Shown here: positions 34,716-43,118 of the stretch, in pieces
Layout: every line of letters begins with the position of its first letter
How positions within the stretch are numbered: the first letter of the stretch is position 1
Source of the DNA: Nakamurella flavida
GTDB lineage: Bacteria > Actinomycetota > Actinomycetes > Mycobacteriales > Nakamurellaceae
Direction of reading: 5' to 3'
DNA length: 64,000 nucleotides
Assembly (NCBI RefSeq): GCF_030811475.1
Contig: NZ_JAUSQV010000001.1
Span: 248,001 to 312,000, forward strand
Position numbers and translations under genes: made by a program
The notes under the pieces: generated by a model
Seen by the model: only the letters and a program-made list of their open reading frames with translations
Told to the model about the DNA's origin: nothing
The model's database searches: none

Positions 34716-37700
34716 TCAGCCGCGGAGGCTGACCACCTGGCCCTTGGTTCCGTTCAGCCCGTGCAGGTGGATGACGAGCGCCTGCGCGGCGCCGGTCCCG
34801 CCACGGGTGTACGGGATGGCGGTGTTGCTGTTGTCGAAGTACAGCGGGTCGGAGACCTGGACGGCCGGGGTCGCGACATCGAACGGGATCATCGGGGTGC
34901 TGTCGATGTCGCCCAGGTTGTACGGGGCGAGCCCGCTCTGGGTGCCCACCGAGTAGCTGATCGGGAAGCTGGTGTCCGCCGGCGTGATGCCGAGGAACGC
35001 CGGGTTCACCGGGATGAGGATCGTGTTGGTGTCGAACACGTTCGTGTCCACGTCGCCGAACTGGAAGTTCACCGGCTGGACGTCGAGGGTGTCCCCGGTG
35101 GCCAGGTCGGCCAGGATCGCGACGAGCACGTCGGTGCCGGTCAGGTTCTGCACCTGGGACCGCAGGTCCGGGGTGCCGTCACCGTTCACGTCGATGTCGA
35201 CGTAGGGGTACGTGGTGTTGCCGACGGTCGCCCATCGGCTCCACGTGGTGGCACCGAACCACACGCTGCCGGTGGCCACGGTGCCGTCCGGGCCCTTGGT
35301 CGCGCCGGCCCCGACGTAGTGCAGGTCGCCGGCCAGGGTGGAGGCGTTGTAGGTGCACCCGGTGGTGATCGTCGCCGAGCAGATCGGCGCCCGGGGGCTG
35401 TCGTAACCCATGGTCATGACCGAGACCATGGAGTTGAACGACGAGCTGGACGGGGCCTGGCTGACGCCACGACCGGCGATGCGCAGCGCGCGGGAGGTCC
35501 CGTAGGCCGAGTCGTAGGCCCGGGTCAGCGAGGCGGGCTTCGCCGCACCGTAGACCGGCACCCGCAGAGCGGACTGATCGCCCGCGGGCTTGACCAGCAG
35601 GAGACCCGAGGCGGCGGACACGAACTGCCGCGGCACATCCAGCTGCAGGGCCTCCATCGTGGGATCGATGACCTTGCGCAGCTGCGCGGGCGACACCGTC
35701 ATGGTGACGGTGGCGGTGACGGACCCGCCGGCGGGCACGGTGGCGGTGGTCGGGGAGACGCTGTACGCGACGCCCGGCTGCGGGGTGATCTCGTCGTAGG
35801 ACATCGCCACGTCGGCGGCGGCCGATCCGGTGTTCTGGACGGTCACCGTGCGGGTGCGCGTCACGGTGTCGGCGGAGACGGGGGCCTCGACGACGCCGAA
35901 GGAGGCGCTGACGCCCCCGGAGACGTTGGTGGAGAAGGCGAGCAGCGGGGTGGTGACGGCGGCGAGCGCATCGACGCGCCCGGTGCCGACCCGGTTCGGG
36001 CCGTAGCGGAGACCGCTGCGGTCGGTGCCGGTGAACAGGTCGTTGTCGGCGGTGTTCATGACCGCCGCCTTGACCTGCTCGACGCTCCAGGCCGGGTGGG
36101 CGGCCCGCACCAGCGCGGCGATGCCGGCGGTGTGCGGAGAGGCCATCGAGGTGCCGGAGAGCACGGCCGCGTCGTCCCCGGAGCCGATGCCGGCGGAGGC
36201 GATGGTGTCACCGGGGGCGGCGACATCGGGCTTGACCACGCCCAGCGAGCCGTGCGAGCTGCGCGAGGTGAACGACGAGATCGTGTCGGTGATGGAGTCG
36301 TCGTAGGTCGGCAGGCTGCGGGCGAGCTCACCGGAGAAGGTGATCTGCAGGGTGCCGGCCACGGCCGCCGGGGCGAGCGCGGCGGTGGAGGCCGAGGTCA
36401 GCTGGACGACCGGGATGACCGGGCTTCCGGTGATGCCGGCGCCGAACACGACCAGGTCGGAGGTGAACAGGGCACCGATGGCGCCGGCGGCGGCGACGTT
36501 GGCGGAACGGGCGCCGGAGCCACAGGCCCGGGTGGCGTCGTTGTCGTCCCACTGCAGCCAGGCGATCTTGCCGGCGACGAGCGCGGCGTCCTCGGGGGAC
36601 AGCGCGGTGCAACCGTCCGCGTTGGCGGCGCTGAGCGGGGTGACCGTGCCGGACACGTCCGGTGCGGACGCCCACGGGTAGGCGACGGAGAACTGGCCGC
36701 CGGCGACACCGGCGACATCGGCCGGGGCGTCGACGCGGACGCCGTCCCGGAGCTGGAAGGAGTCCACCGTGCTGGCCACGGCGATGCTGCGCACCGCGTT
36801 GCCCGGGGAACCGCCGGAATCGGTCAGATCGCCGGAGTTGCCGGCGGACAGGACCGGGATGACGCCGTAGTAGGCGAGCTTGTTGATCAGCAGGTTGTCC
36901 GGGTCGTCCACCACGCCGTAGTCACTGCCCAGGGACAGGTTGATGACGTCCAGGTGGTCGGAGAAGTCGCCGTCCGCGTTCGGGTCCAGGGCCCAGTCGA
37001 GGGCGACCATGGTGGCGTTGGTGCTGCCCTCGCAGCCGAACACCTTCAGCGCGTAGAGATCGGCCAGCGGCGCGGTGCCGGGGCCGATGCGCATCGCGTT
37101 GAGCTCGTCACCGGTGAGCGACGGGTAGTCGCCGGTGAAGGTGCTGCCGTCCGCGTTCACGCCGAAACCGGCTGCGGTGCCGGCGACATGGGTGCCGTGG
37201 CCCTCGCAGTCGATCGGGTTCGGGTCGGGGATCGGGGTGGAATCGGCCTCGACGTTCGCGTTGTAGGCGTCGCCCACGAAGTCGTAGCCACCGACGACCT
37301 TGGCGGTCGGGGTGAACGGTCCGGCCTCGTCGGCGGAGGCGGCCTCGAAGGCCTCGACGGTGCCCGGTCCACCGAAATCGGCGTGCGTGTAGTCGATGCC
37401 GGTGTCGATGATGCCGACGCTGACGTTCTTGCCGGTCTGCCCGGTGTCCTGCCACGTCTTCAGTGTCTGGGTGAGCTGGACGGCGTTGGAGTTCATCAGC
37501 TTCTTGGGCACCAACGGGGTGATCTTGGCGACGTCGTCCCGCTCGGCCAACGCGGCCAGGGCGGCCGGGGTGGTCCGGATGGCCACGCCGGGAACGGCGT
37601 TGGTGATGGTGAAGAGCTCCTCGGCGGCGGCATCGGTGGCCATGGCCTCGTCGACCACGGCGTCCGTGGTGCCCTCGACCTCGCTGGTGCGGGCCTGGGC

Positions 37701-38012
37701 CGCGGCCTGGGCGGCCGGGGTCCCGGCGCCGGCGGCGAGGGTCTCGGCGCTCGCGTCGGCCGCGCCCTGTCCGGTGAACTGCACGAAGACCGCCTGGCTG
37801 GCCCCGGAGGTCAGGTCGACCTGCTCGCTGAGCTTGCCCGTGGAGGGGGTGCCGGCCGCATCGGCCAGCGGAACCGGCTGCGCCGCCGGGGGGAGGGGAG
37901 CGGCCGGAGCGGCTGCGGAGGTGTTCACCCCCGTCACCGAGAGGGTGATGGCGGTGGCTCCCGCCAACGTCACCGCCATGAGCCGTCGCCGTGCCGTGCG
38001 AGGTGATCGCAT
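34716..38012 (-). CDS. Secreted S8 subtilisin-like protease
   Basis: Large extracellular serine protease, 1098 residues. Signal peptide about 1-35 (basic MRSPRTARRR, hydrophobic core, then AAAPA). An I9-type propeptide region covers about 60-165. Catalytic triad: Asp203 (GIIDTGIDYTH), His272 (GHGTHVAG) and Ser622 (SGTSMASPH); oxyanion Asn in SAGNSG near 392. A protease-associated domain is inserted at about 455-560. C-terminal 420 residues are beta-rich, with a fibronectin-like segment and DVNGDGTPD (EF-like, about 945). The ATG at 38012 has AGGA five bases upstream; an ATG 63 bases earlier is less likely. Convergent with none, divergent from DUF485. Confidence 0.93.
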   Translation of the reverse strand: MRSPRTARRRLMAVTLAGATAITLSVTGVNTSAAAPAAPLPPAAQPVPLADAAGTPSTGKLSEQVDLTSGASQAVFVQFTGQGAADASAETLAAGAGTPAAQAAAQARTSEVEGTTDAVVDEAMATDAAAEELFTITNAVPGVAIRTTPAALAALAERDDVAKITPLVPKKLMNSNAVQLTQTLKTWQDTGQTGKNVSVGIIDTGIDYTHADFGGPGTVEAFEAASADEAGPFTPTAKVVGGYDFVGDAYNANVEADSTPIPDPNPIDCEGHGTHVAGTAAGFGVNADGSTFTGDYPSLTGDELNAMRIGPGTAPLADLYALKVFGCEGSTNATMVALDWALDPNADGDFSDHLDVINLSLGSDYGVVDDPDNLLINKLAYYGVIPVLSAGNSGDLTDSGGSPGNAVRSIAVASTVDSFQLRDGVRVDAPADVAGVAGGQFSVAYPWASAPDVSGTVTPLSAANADGCTALSPEDAALVAGKIAWLQWDDNDATRACGSGARSANVAAAGAIGALFTSDLVVFGAGITGSPVIPVVQLTSASTAALAPAAVAGTLQITFSGELARSLPTYDDSITDTISSFTSRSSHGSLGVVKPDVAAPGDTIASAGIGSGDDAAVLSGTSMASPHTAGIAALVRAAHPAWSVEQVKAAVMNTADNDLFTGTDRSGLRYGPNRVGTGRVDALAAVTTPLLAFSTNVSGGVSASFGVVEAPVSADTVTRTRTVTVQNTGSAAADVAMSYDEITPQPGVAYSVSPTTATVPAGGSVTATVTMTVSPAQLRKVIDPTMEALQLDVPRQFVSAASGLLLVKPAGDQSALRVPVYGAAKPASLTRAYDSAYGTSRALRIAGRGVSQAPSSSSFNSMVSVMTMGYDSPRAPICSATITTGCTYNASTLAGDLHYVGAGATKGPDGTVATGSVWFGATTWSRWATVGNTTYPYVDIDVNGDGTPDLRSQVQNLTGTDVLVAILADLATGDTLDVQPVNFQFGDVDTNVFDTNTILIPVNPAFLGITPADTSFPISYSVGTQSGLAPYNLGDIDSTPMIPFDVATPAVQVSDPLYFDNSNTAIPYTRGGTGAAQALVIHLHGLNGTKGQVVSLRG

Positions 38013-38353
38013 CCGCAGTCCTGTCTTCGCGTGGGTGGGGGCCCCGGACGGGCGTGCTGTGGTGACAGCGAACACTCAGGCCGGTCACACGAAAACCTAA
38101 CCCGACCCACCGACAGAGGCCACCCTCGGGGGTGATGAATCTCCCCCGACGGGTGACGGTCGAGGGACGTCCGGTCGCTTCCGAGCCCTTGCACCGCGTG
38201 TTCTCCTGCCGCCGTCCCACGTCGGAGGAGATGCGGTGCCCGGCGTCACCCGCCCGGTTTCCCGACCCGGCGGCCACGGGGATCCGCGGTGCGTCGACTG
38301 GTGGGTCGGTCGCGAGCGGCCTAGCGTGACGGGCGTCACGGTCGAGGGTGCGC
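38013..38353. other. Divergent promoter region, subtilase/symporter
   Basis: 341 bases. On the minus strand a TAGGTT (38094-38099) may be the subtilase -10 box. A hairpin with arms CGGGGG/CCCCCG lies near 38125-38155. On the plus strand TAGCGT with an overlapping palindrome precedes the DUF485 gene. No coding sequence recognised. Confidence 0.45.
38322..38340 (+). promoter_or_regulatory. -10 box with overlapping palindrome before DUF485-symporter
   Basis: TAGCGT (38322-38327) overlaps the inverted repeat CGTGAC-GGGC-GTCACG (38325-38340). A protein bound to the palindrome would block the promoter of the acetate uptake pair. Confidence 0.4.
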
Positions 38354-38812
38354 ATGTCGAACGACCCACCTCACGGCCGGACGGCGCCACCCATCGCCCC
38401 CGGAGGTTCCATGGCCCCCCCGTCCTCCCCACCACCGGAATCCGGCGGCGCACATCGCCCCGGGTCCGCCGGTTCCGACTCACCCAGGTCGTCCCCGGCG
38501 GTCGGTCCGCCCTGGGAGGAGCTCCAGGACAGTGCGCAGTTCGCCGATCTCCGGCGCGCCGTGCGCTCGTTCATCTTCCCGCTGACGGTCGCCTTCCTCG
38601 TCTGGTACCTGACGTACGTGCTGTGTGCCGCCTACGCCCGCGGCTTCATGGACACCCCGGTGTTCGGGAACGTCAACGTGGGGTTGATCTTCGGCCTGCT
38701 CCAGTTCGTCTCGACCTTCGGCATCGCGCTGGCCTATTCCCGGCACGCCGACCGCCGGATCGACCCGCTGGCCGACCGCATGCGCGCCGAGATCGAGGAG
38801 GCCGCCCGATGA
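38354..38812 (+). CDS. DUF485 membrane protein, YjcH type
   Basis: 152 residues. A Pro/Ser-rich cytoplasmic N-terminus of about 60 residues is followed by the DUF485 domain: DLRRAVRSFIFPLTVAFLVWYLTYVLCAAYARGFMDTPVFGNVNVGLIFGLLQFVSTFGIALAYSRHADRR in overlapping order, with two membrane helices. In E. coli and Bacillus this protein (YjcH) accompanies the acetate permease ActP. The ATG has GAGG six bases upstream, and the stop overlaps the symporter ATG. Confidence 0.88.
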   Translation: MSNDPPHGRTAPPIAPGGSMAPPSSPPPESGGAHRPGSAGSDSPRSSPAVGPPWEELQDSAQFADLRRAVRSFIFPLTVAFLVWYLTYVLCAAYARGFMDTPVFGNVNVGLIFGLLQFVSTFGIALAYSRHADRRIDPLADRMRAEIEEAAR

Positions 38813-40518
38813 ACGCCGCCGGGACCGGTGCCCTCTCCACCACCACGACGGCGCTGGCCGCCCCCGGCACCGACACCTCCCACCAGGGGCTGACGATCAC
38901 GCTGTTCGCCGTCTTCGTGGCGGCGACGATCGGCATCACCATCTGGGCGAGCCGGCAGACCCGGACGGCGGCCGACTTCTACGCCGGCGGGCGGTCCTTC
39001 ACCGGATTCCAGAACGGTCTGGCCATCGGCGGGGACTACATGTCCGCGGCCTCGTTCCTGGGCATCGCCGGCATCATCTCCCTCTACGGGTACGACGGGT
39101 TCCTCTACTCCATCGGCTTCCTGGTCGCCTGGTTGGTCGCCCTGCTGCTCGTCGCCGAGCTGATGCGCAACACCGGCAAGTACACGATGGCCGACGTCCT
39201 GTCGTTCCGGATGCGTCAGCGGCCGGTGCGGACCGCCGCGTCGATCTCCACCGTGGTCGTGTCGATCTTCTACCTGCTCGCCCAGATGGTCGGCGCGGGC
39301 ACCCTGGTCTCGTTGCTGCTCGGGATCTCCTCGCCGGCGGCCAAGAACTGGACCGTGGCCGGTGTCGGCCTGCTGATGATCATCTACGTGGTCTTCGGCG
39401 GGATGAAGGGCACCACCTGGGTGCAGATCGTCAAGGCCTGTCTGCTGATCACCGGCGCCGGCGTGATGACCTTCTGGGTGCTGGCCAAATACGGGTTCAA
39501 CGTCTCCTCGCTGCTGGGCGCGGCGGCCGACAACTCCGGCAAGGAGGGTTTTCTCGAGCCGGGGCTGTACTACGGCAAGGAGACCGCGGACGCGACGGCG
39601 ACGCTGTTCTCCAAACTGGACTTCATCTCCCTGGGCATCGCCCTGGTGCTCGGCACCGCCGGCCTGCCGCACATCCTGGTCCGCTTCTACACGGTCCCGG
39701 ACTCCAAGGCCGCGCGGAAATCGGTGAACTGGGCGATCGGCATCATCGGCGTCTTCTACCTGATGACGCTGATCATCGGCTTCGGCGCTGCCGCCCTGCT
39801 GACCCAGAAGGAGATCGTCGAACGGAATCCCGCCGGCAACACCGCGGCGCCGCAACTGGCCGAGGCCCTCGGCGGCGTGGGGACCGGACTCGGGGCGGTG
39901 ATGCTGTCGGTCATCGCGGCGGTGGCGTTCGCGACGATCCTGGCCGTCGTCGCCGGCCTGACCTTGGCCTCGTCGGCCTCGCTGGCCCACGATCTCTACG
40001 CCGGGGTCCTCCGACCCGGGCGGACGACGGGCAAGCAGGAGGTCCGGGTCGGTCGGATCTCGGCCGTGGTCATCGGCGCGGTGGCCATCGCGCTGGCCAT
40101 TCCCGCGCAGGGTCTGAATGTCGCCTTCCTGGTGGCCATCGCGTTCGCGATCGCCGCGTCGGCCAATCTGCCGTCGATCCTGCTGTCGTTGTTCTGGAAG
40201 CGGTTCAACACCCGCGGGGCGACCTGGGGGATCTACGGCGGGTTGGGGTCGGCGCTCCTGCTGCTGGTGTTCTCGCCGAACGTGTCCGGCAAGCCCGTCA
40301 ACCCGACCACCGGTAAGTCGCCCAGCCTGATCAGCGACCCCGGCGTCGACTTCTCCTGGTTCCCGCTGGACAACCCCGGACTCGTCTCCATCCCCCTCGG
40401 ATTCTTCTTCGCCTGGCTCGGCACGGTGACCAGCCGGGAATGGAACAAGGCCAAGTGGGCGGAGATGGAAATGCGCTCGCTGACCGGTGCCGGCGCCGAG
40501 AAGGCGGAGGAGCACTGA
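38809..40518 (+). CDS. actP: Sodium:solute symporter, acetate permease type
   Basis: 569 residues, SSS family with about 13 membrane helices. DFYAGGRSFTGFQNGLAIGGDYMSAASFLGIAGIISLYGYDG (about 49-90 in pieces) is the family's N-terminal signature; GTAGLPHILVRFYTV (about 283-297) and SASLAHDLYAG (about 388-398) are SSS landmarks that fit ActP/MctC carriers of acetate, propionate or pyruvate. It is coupled to the DUF485 gene by ATGA overlap. A strong terminator follows. Confidence 0.88.
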   Translation: MNAAGTGALSTTTTALAAPGTDTSHQGLTITLFAVFVAATIGITIWASRQTRTAADFYAGGRSFTGFQNGLAIGGDYMSAASFLGIAGIISLYGYDGFLYSIGFLVAWLVALLLVAELMRNTGKYTMADVLSFRMRQRPVRTAASISTVVVSIFYLLAQMVGAGTLVSLLLGISSPAAKNWTVAGVGLLMIIYVVFGGMKGTTWVQIVKACLLITGAGVMTFWVLAKYGFNVSSLLGAAADNSGKEGFLEPGLYYGKETADATATLFSKLDFISLGIALVLGTAGLPHILVRFYTVPDSKAARKSVNWAIGIIGVFYLMTLIIGFGAAALLTQKEIVERNPAGNTAAPQLAEALGGVGTGLGAVMLSVIAAVAFATILAVVAGLTLASSASLAHDLYAGVLRPGRTTGKQEVRVGRISAVVIGAVAIALAIPAQGLNVAFLVAIAFAIAASANLPSILLSLFWKRFNTRGATWGIYGGLGSALLLLVFSPNVSGKPVNPTTGKSPSLISDPGVDFSWFPLDNPGLVSIPLGFFFAWLGTVTSREWNKAKWAEMEMRSLTGAGAEKAEEH

Positions 40519-40559
40519 CGGTCCGGAACGGATCGGGGACTGACGCGGAAGGGACCGGG

Positions 40560-40588
40560 GAACCGGCCGGGGCACACCCGGCCGGTTC
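40560..40588 (+). terminator. Terminator of the DUF485-actP operon
   Basis: GAACCGGCCGGG (40560-40571) pairs with CCCGGCCGGTTC (40577-40588) around GCACA, and TTCGTTGT follows, the closest to a classical intrinsic terminator in the window. Confidence 0.88.
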
Positions 40589-40699
40589 TTCGTTGTCCAG
40601 GCCCTGTCAGGCATCCGGGGCTTCGCCTCGAAGGGCGCTCGATGTCGTCCGGGCCGAAAGCTCAGGAAAACTCGGCGACACGCCCCGTCATGCTCCTCA

Positions 40700-40731
40700 G
40701 TAACACTGTTCACAGGATTCACATGCGTAAC
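40700..40731 (+). promoter_or_regulatory. Four pentamers at exact 9-bp period (MtrA-like site)
   Basis: GTAAC (40700), TTCAC (40709), TTCAC (40718) and GTAAC (40727), each separated by four bases, all fit KTMAC. Direct repeats of GTNAC-like pentamers at about this spacing are bound by MtrA response regulators of Mycobacterium, Corynebacterium and Streptomyces, which control cell-wall genes. The array precedes a secreted protein and a sortase, a fitting regulon. Confidence 0.6.
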
Positions 40732-40743
40732 CTCCGACCCAGT

Positions 40744-40761
40744 CCGGCGGCAAGACGCCGG
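40744..40761 (+). other. Hairpin in the leader of the secreted-protein gene
   Basis: CCGGCG and CGCCGG with loop GCAAGA, ending about 12 bases before the ribosome site GGGAGGGG. Confidence 0.45.
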
Positions 40762-40783
40762 TGATCCTTATGGGAGGGGAACT

Positions 40784-41404
40784 GTGCGTACTCGTGGATT
40801 CCTGGCTCGATCGGTGGCAGCCACCGGTCTGGCCCTCGCGCTGGCAGCCGCCGCGCCGCTGGCCGCCTCGGCCGAACCGACTTCGACGGCTCTGCCGTCG
40901 CCGGACTGTGCCATTCCGAGCTTGACCGCCGTGCCGACCGATCTGGCCCCGGGCACGGTCGTCACCGTCTCCGGTCAGAACTTCTCCGGCTGCGCGACGA
41001 CCGACGGCACCGCTCCGACGCCGGAGATCCCGGTCAAGGTCGGTGTGCTGACCGCCGAGGACGAGATGGGTGACCTGCTCGCCGAGACCACCACCGCGGC
41101 CGACGGCTCCTTCACCGTGCAGATCACCATCCCGGCCGTGAGCACGGCCGAGGACCAGATCGCGATCGGGGCGCAGTCCGAGGACCCGGCCACCGGGCTC
41201 GTGTACTTCTTCGCCCTGCCGCTGTCCTACACCGGCCCGACCGCCACCCCCACCGCCGTCCCGGCCGGTGTGGGCGATCTCGCCGCCAGCGCGAGCGACG
41301 GCGAGAAGGGCATGCTCATCGGCCTCGGCGCCGCGGGCTTCCTGCTCGTCGCCGGCGGTGCCACCGTTGCGGTGCGTCGCCGCGAGCACGCGCAGCAGCA
41401 CTGA
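40784..41404 (+). CDS. Secreted Ig-like protein with C-terminal anchor
   Basis: 206 residues. Signal peptide 1-31 (RTRGFLARSVAATGLALALAAAAPLAASA, cut near AEP). Residues 45-150 are an IPT/TIG-like beta domain: LTAVPTDLAPGTVVTVSGQNFSGC with a Cys pair, DGSFTVQITIPA near 110. The C-terminus is a hydrophobic helix followed by RRREHAQQH (about 175-206), the layout of a cell-wall sorting signal, but no LPxTG-type motif precedes it (VPAGVGDLAASASDGEKG instead). GTG with GGGAGGGG five bases upstream. The next gene is a sortase; a hairpin lies between, so co-transcription is partial at best. Confidence 0.75.
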   Translation: MRTRGFLARSVAATGLALALAAAAPLAASAEPTSTALPSPDCAIPSLTAVPTDLAPGTVVTVSGQNFSGCATTDGTAPTPEIPVKVGVLTAEDEMGDLLAETTTAADGSFTVQITIPAVSTAEDQIAIGAQSEDPATGLVYFFALPLSYTGPTATPTAVPAGVGDLAASASDGEKGMLIGLGAAGFLLVAGGATVAVRRREHAQQH

Positions 41405-41410
41405 TTGACT

Positions 41411-41440
41411 CCCTGCGGGGGCCGTGCGGCCCCCGCAGGG
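41411..41440 (+). terminator. Hairpin between secreted protein and sortase genes
   Basis: A perfect 13-bp stem CCCTGCGGGGGCC/GGCCCCCGCAGGG with loop GTGC, starting seven bases after the stop. No T-run. Confidence 0.75.
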
Positions 41441-41448
41441 AAGCATCG

Positions 41449-41470
41449 GCCCGCCTGGAGCCAGGCGGGC
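41449..41470 (+). other. Second hairpin before the sortase gene
   Basis: GCCCGCCTGG and CCAGGCGGGC separated by AG, directly after the terminator and 22 bases before the sortase start. Two stems in a row may tune the ratio of the two genes. Confidence 0.5.
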
Positions 41471-41492
41471 GGCGAGTGGAGGACGATCGGAC

Positions 41493-42377
41493 GTGGCAGC
41501 CCCCCGGGTGCGTCGGCGCGGGCTGACCCAGCGCGATCGCCTCACCCTGACGATCATGACCCTGGGCACCGCCCTGCTGGTCACCGCGATGGTCCTGTTC
41601 AACGGACTGACGCCGGCCCCCACCGAGTTCGGCTCGGTCTCCGCGGCCGCCGCGCCGGCGGCATCGTCCGAATCCCCCCAGGGCACTGTTCCGGCCCGGA
41701 CGAGCGCACCCGGTTCGGTGGCCGCCGTCGCGGCCCCGGCCAGCACCGTCCCTCCGGCACCGGCCACTGCCTCCGCCGCCACCGACAGTTCGCCGGCCGT
41801 GAGCCCCGCCGTGACCGACGTACCGGCGGCCTCGCCGAGTGAGACGCCCGCGACCACGGAACCGTCCCCGGCCGCCCCCACTCCGGCTCCGGCCGCCTCC
41901 ACGCCCGTGGCGACGACCCCAGCCGGGCCGAGAGCCGCTGTCGCGCAATCCATCTCGATCCCCTCGCTCGGCGTCACCGCGCCCGTGCTGCCGGTGGGCA
42001 GCACGGACGGAGTGGTCGATCCGCCGGAGGATCCGGCCCAGGTCGGCTTCTACACCGGCAGCGTGCTGCCCGGTTCTCCTGCCGGGAGCACCGTGCTGGT
42101 CGGCCACGTCAACTACGCCAACGTGCCCGGCGCCCTCATCGGCCTGACGAAGGTGAACGAGGGTGACACCGTCCAGGTGGCGACCCTCGGCGGTCGCACC
42201 GTGGAGTACCGCATCACCGCGCGGGAGGTGTTCGAGAAGGCCGAGGGGCTGCCCGCCGATCTGTTCGTGACCCACGGCCCGGCCCGGTTGGTCCTCATCA
42301 CCTGCGGCGGCCCGTTCGACACCGTGGCCCAGCGTTACGAGGACAACGTCGTGGTGGTCGCCACTCCGGTGGTCTGA
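41493..42377 (+). CDS. Class E/F-type sortase
   Basis: Membrane-anchored cysteine transpeptidase or hydrolase of surface proteins. 294 residues: basic N-terminus, one signal-anchor helix (about 22-42), a long Ala/Ser/Thr/Pro linker (about 45-150), and a sortase domain with catalytic His205 (VLVGHVNY), Cys271 (LITCGG) and Arg281 (QRYEDNVVV). The single N-terminal anchor and short domain point to class E/F; the usual partner motif would be LAxTG or LPxTG, not found in the protein encoded just upstream. GTG with GGAGG ten bases upstream. Confidence 0.88.
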   Translation: MAAPRVRRRGLTQRDRLTLTIMTLGTALLVTAMVLFNGLTPAPTEFGSVSAAAAPAASSESPQGTVPARTSAPGSVAAVAAPASTVPPAPATASAATDSSPAVSPAVTDVPAASPSETPATTEPSPAAPTPAPAASTPVATTPAGPRAAVAQSISIPSLGVTAPVLPVGSTDGVVDPPEDPAQVGFYTGSVLPGSPAGSTVLVGHVNYANVPGALIGLTKVNEGDTVQVATLGGRTVEYRITAREVFEKAEGLPADLFVTHGPARLVLITCGGPFDTVAQRYEDNVVVVATPVV

Positions 42378-42397
42378 CCCGTCGACACCCCTCGGTC

Positions 42398-42446
42398 GCC
42401 CGGCCCCGCTCCGTCGGCACCGAACCGACCCCGGGGTGGGCCGGGC
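42398..42446 (+). terminator. Terminator-like stem after the sortase gene
   Basis: GCCCGGCCC (42398-42406) pairs with GGGCCGGGC (42438-42446) over a 31-base loop; the right arm abuts the -10 box of the next gene. Confidence 0.45.
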
Positions 42447-42452
42447 TAGATT
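42447..42452 (+). promoter_or_regulatory. -10 box of the TIGR03085 gene
   Basis: TAGATT ends seven bases before the ATG with no ribosome site; leaderless transcript likely. Confidence 0.6.
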
Positions 42453-42459
42453 CGCAACC

Positions 42460-43089
42460 ATGACCCTCGCGCAGTCCGAACGTTCCGCCCTGGCCGACCT
42501 CTTCCTCGAGCTCGGTCCGGACGCGCCGACCCTGGACGAGGGCTGGACCACCGCTGACCTGGCCGCCCACCTGCTGGTGCGCGAGCGTCGGCCGGACGGG
42601 GCCCTGGGCACCCTGCTCCCCCCGCTGTCCGGGTGGACGGACAAGGTCATGGCCGGGTACACCGCGCAGCCGTGGGCCCACCTGGTCGAGCTGTACCGCT
42701 CGGGACCCCCGGCCTGGAACCCGATGGGCTGGGGGAAGATCGACCAGCTGGCGAACTCGGCCGAGATGTTCATCCACCACGAGGACGCCCGCCGCGGCGC
42801 ACCGGGGTGGGAACCCCGCGTCCTGGGCCAGGCCGAGACCGCCGAGCTGCGCGGGATCCTGAGCTCGTTCGTCGTCAAGCAGATGGTGCGCAAGGCTCCG
42901 ATCGGGGTGCGTGCGGACACCGGGGGTGGCCCGGTGGTGACCCTGAAGAGTGGCGAACCGTCGGTGACGATGACCGGCGCGCCCGGCGAGATCCTGCTCT
43001 GGCTCTCCGGTCGCGACGCCTGTCGGGTCGAGCTCACGGGCGCGGATGCCGACGTCGCGGCGCTCCGGCGGCTGAACCGGTCGATGTAG
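42460..43089 (+). CDS. TIGR03085 / maleylpyruvate isomerase-like protein
   Basis: 209 residues of the DinB/mycothiol-dependent maleylpyruvate isomerase fold, TIGR03085 group. N-terminus TLAQSERSALADLFLELGPDAPTLDEGWTTADLAAHLLVRERRPDGALG (in pieces) with His36 as a metal-ligand candidate; EMFIHHEDARRGAPGW (about 106-121) supplies further His residues. Members are thought to bind metal and some use mycothiol; the reaction is unknown here. It stands 29 bases before dapA with its own -10 box. Confidence 0.82.
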   Translation: MTLAQSERSALADLFLELGPDAPTLDEGWTTADLAAHLLVRERRPDGALGTLLPPLSGWTDKVMAGYTAQPWAHLVELYRSGPPAWNPMGWGKIDQLANSAEMFIHHEDARRGAPGWEPRVLGQAETAELRGILSSFVVKQMVRKAPIGVRADTGGGPVVTLKSGEPSVTMTGAPGEILLWLSGRDACRVELTGADADVAALRRLNRSM

Positions 43090-43105
43090 GGCGGTGCCCG
43101 GGCGG

Positions 43106-43111
43106 TAGGTT
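43106..43111 (+). promoter_or_regulatory. -10 box of dapA
   Basis: TAGGTT ends seven bases before the ATG of dapA; no Shine-Dalgarno, leaderless transcript likely. Confidence 0.6.
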
Positions 43112-43118
43112 TGCCGCT

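Noticed and set aside
34377-38006. 1209-residue plus-strand frame
   Set aside because: Antisense shadow of the subtilase gene; composition is Gly/Arg/Val/His with no domain, while the minus strand has a signal peptide and full catalytic triad.
40519-40783. Known riboswitch upstream of the secreted protein gene
   Set aside because: The hairpin and leader lack the conserved cores of the c-di-AMP (ydaO), cobalamin or other classes I know.
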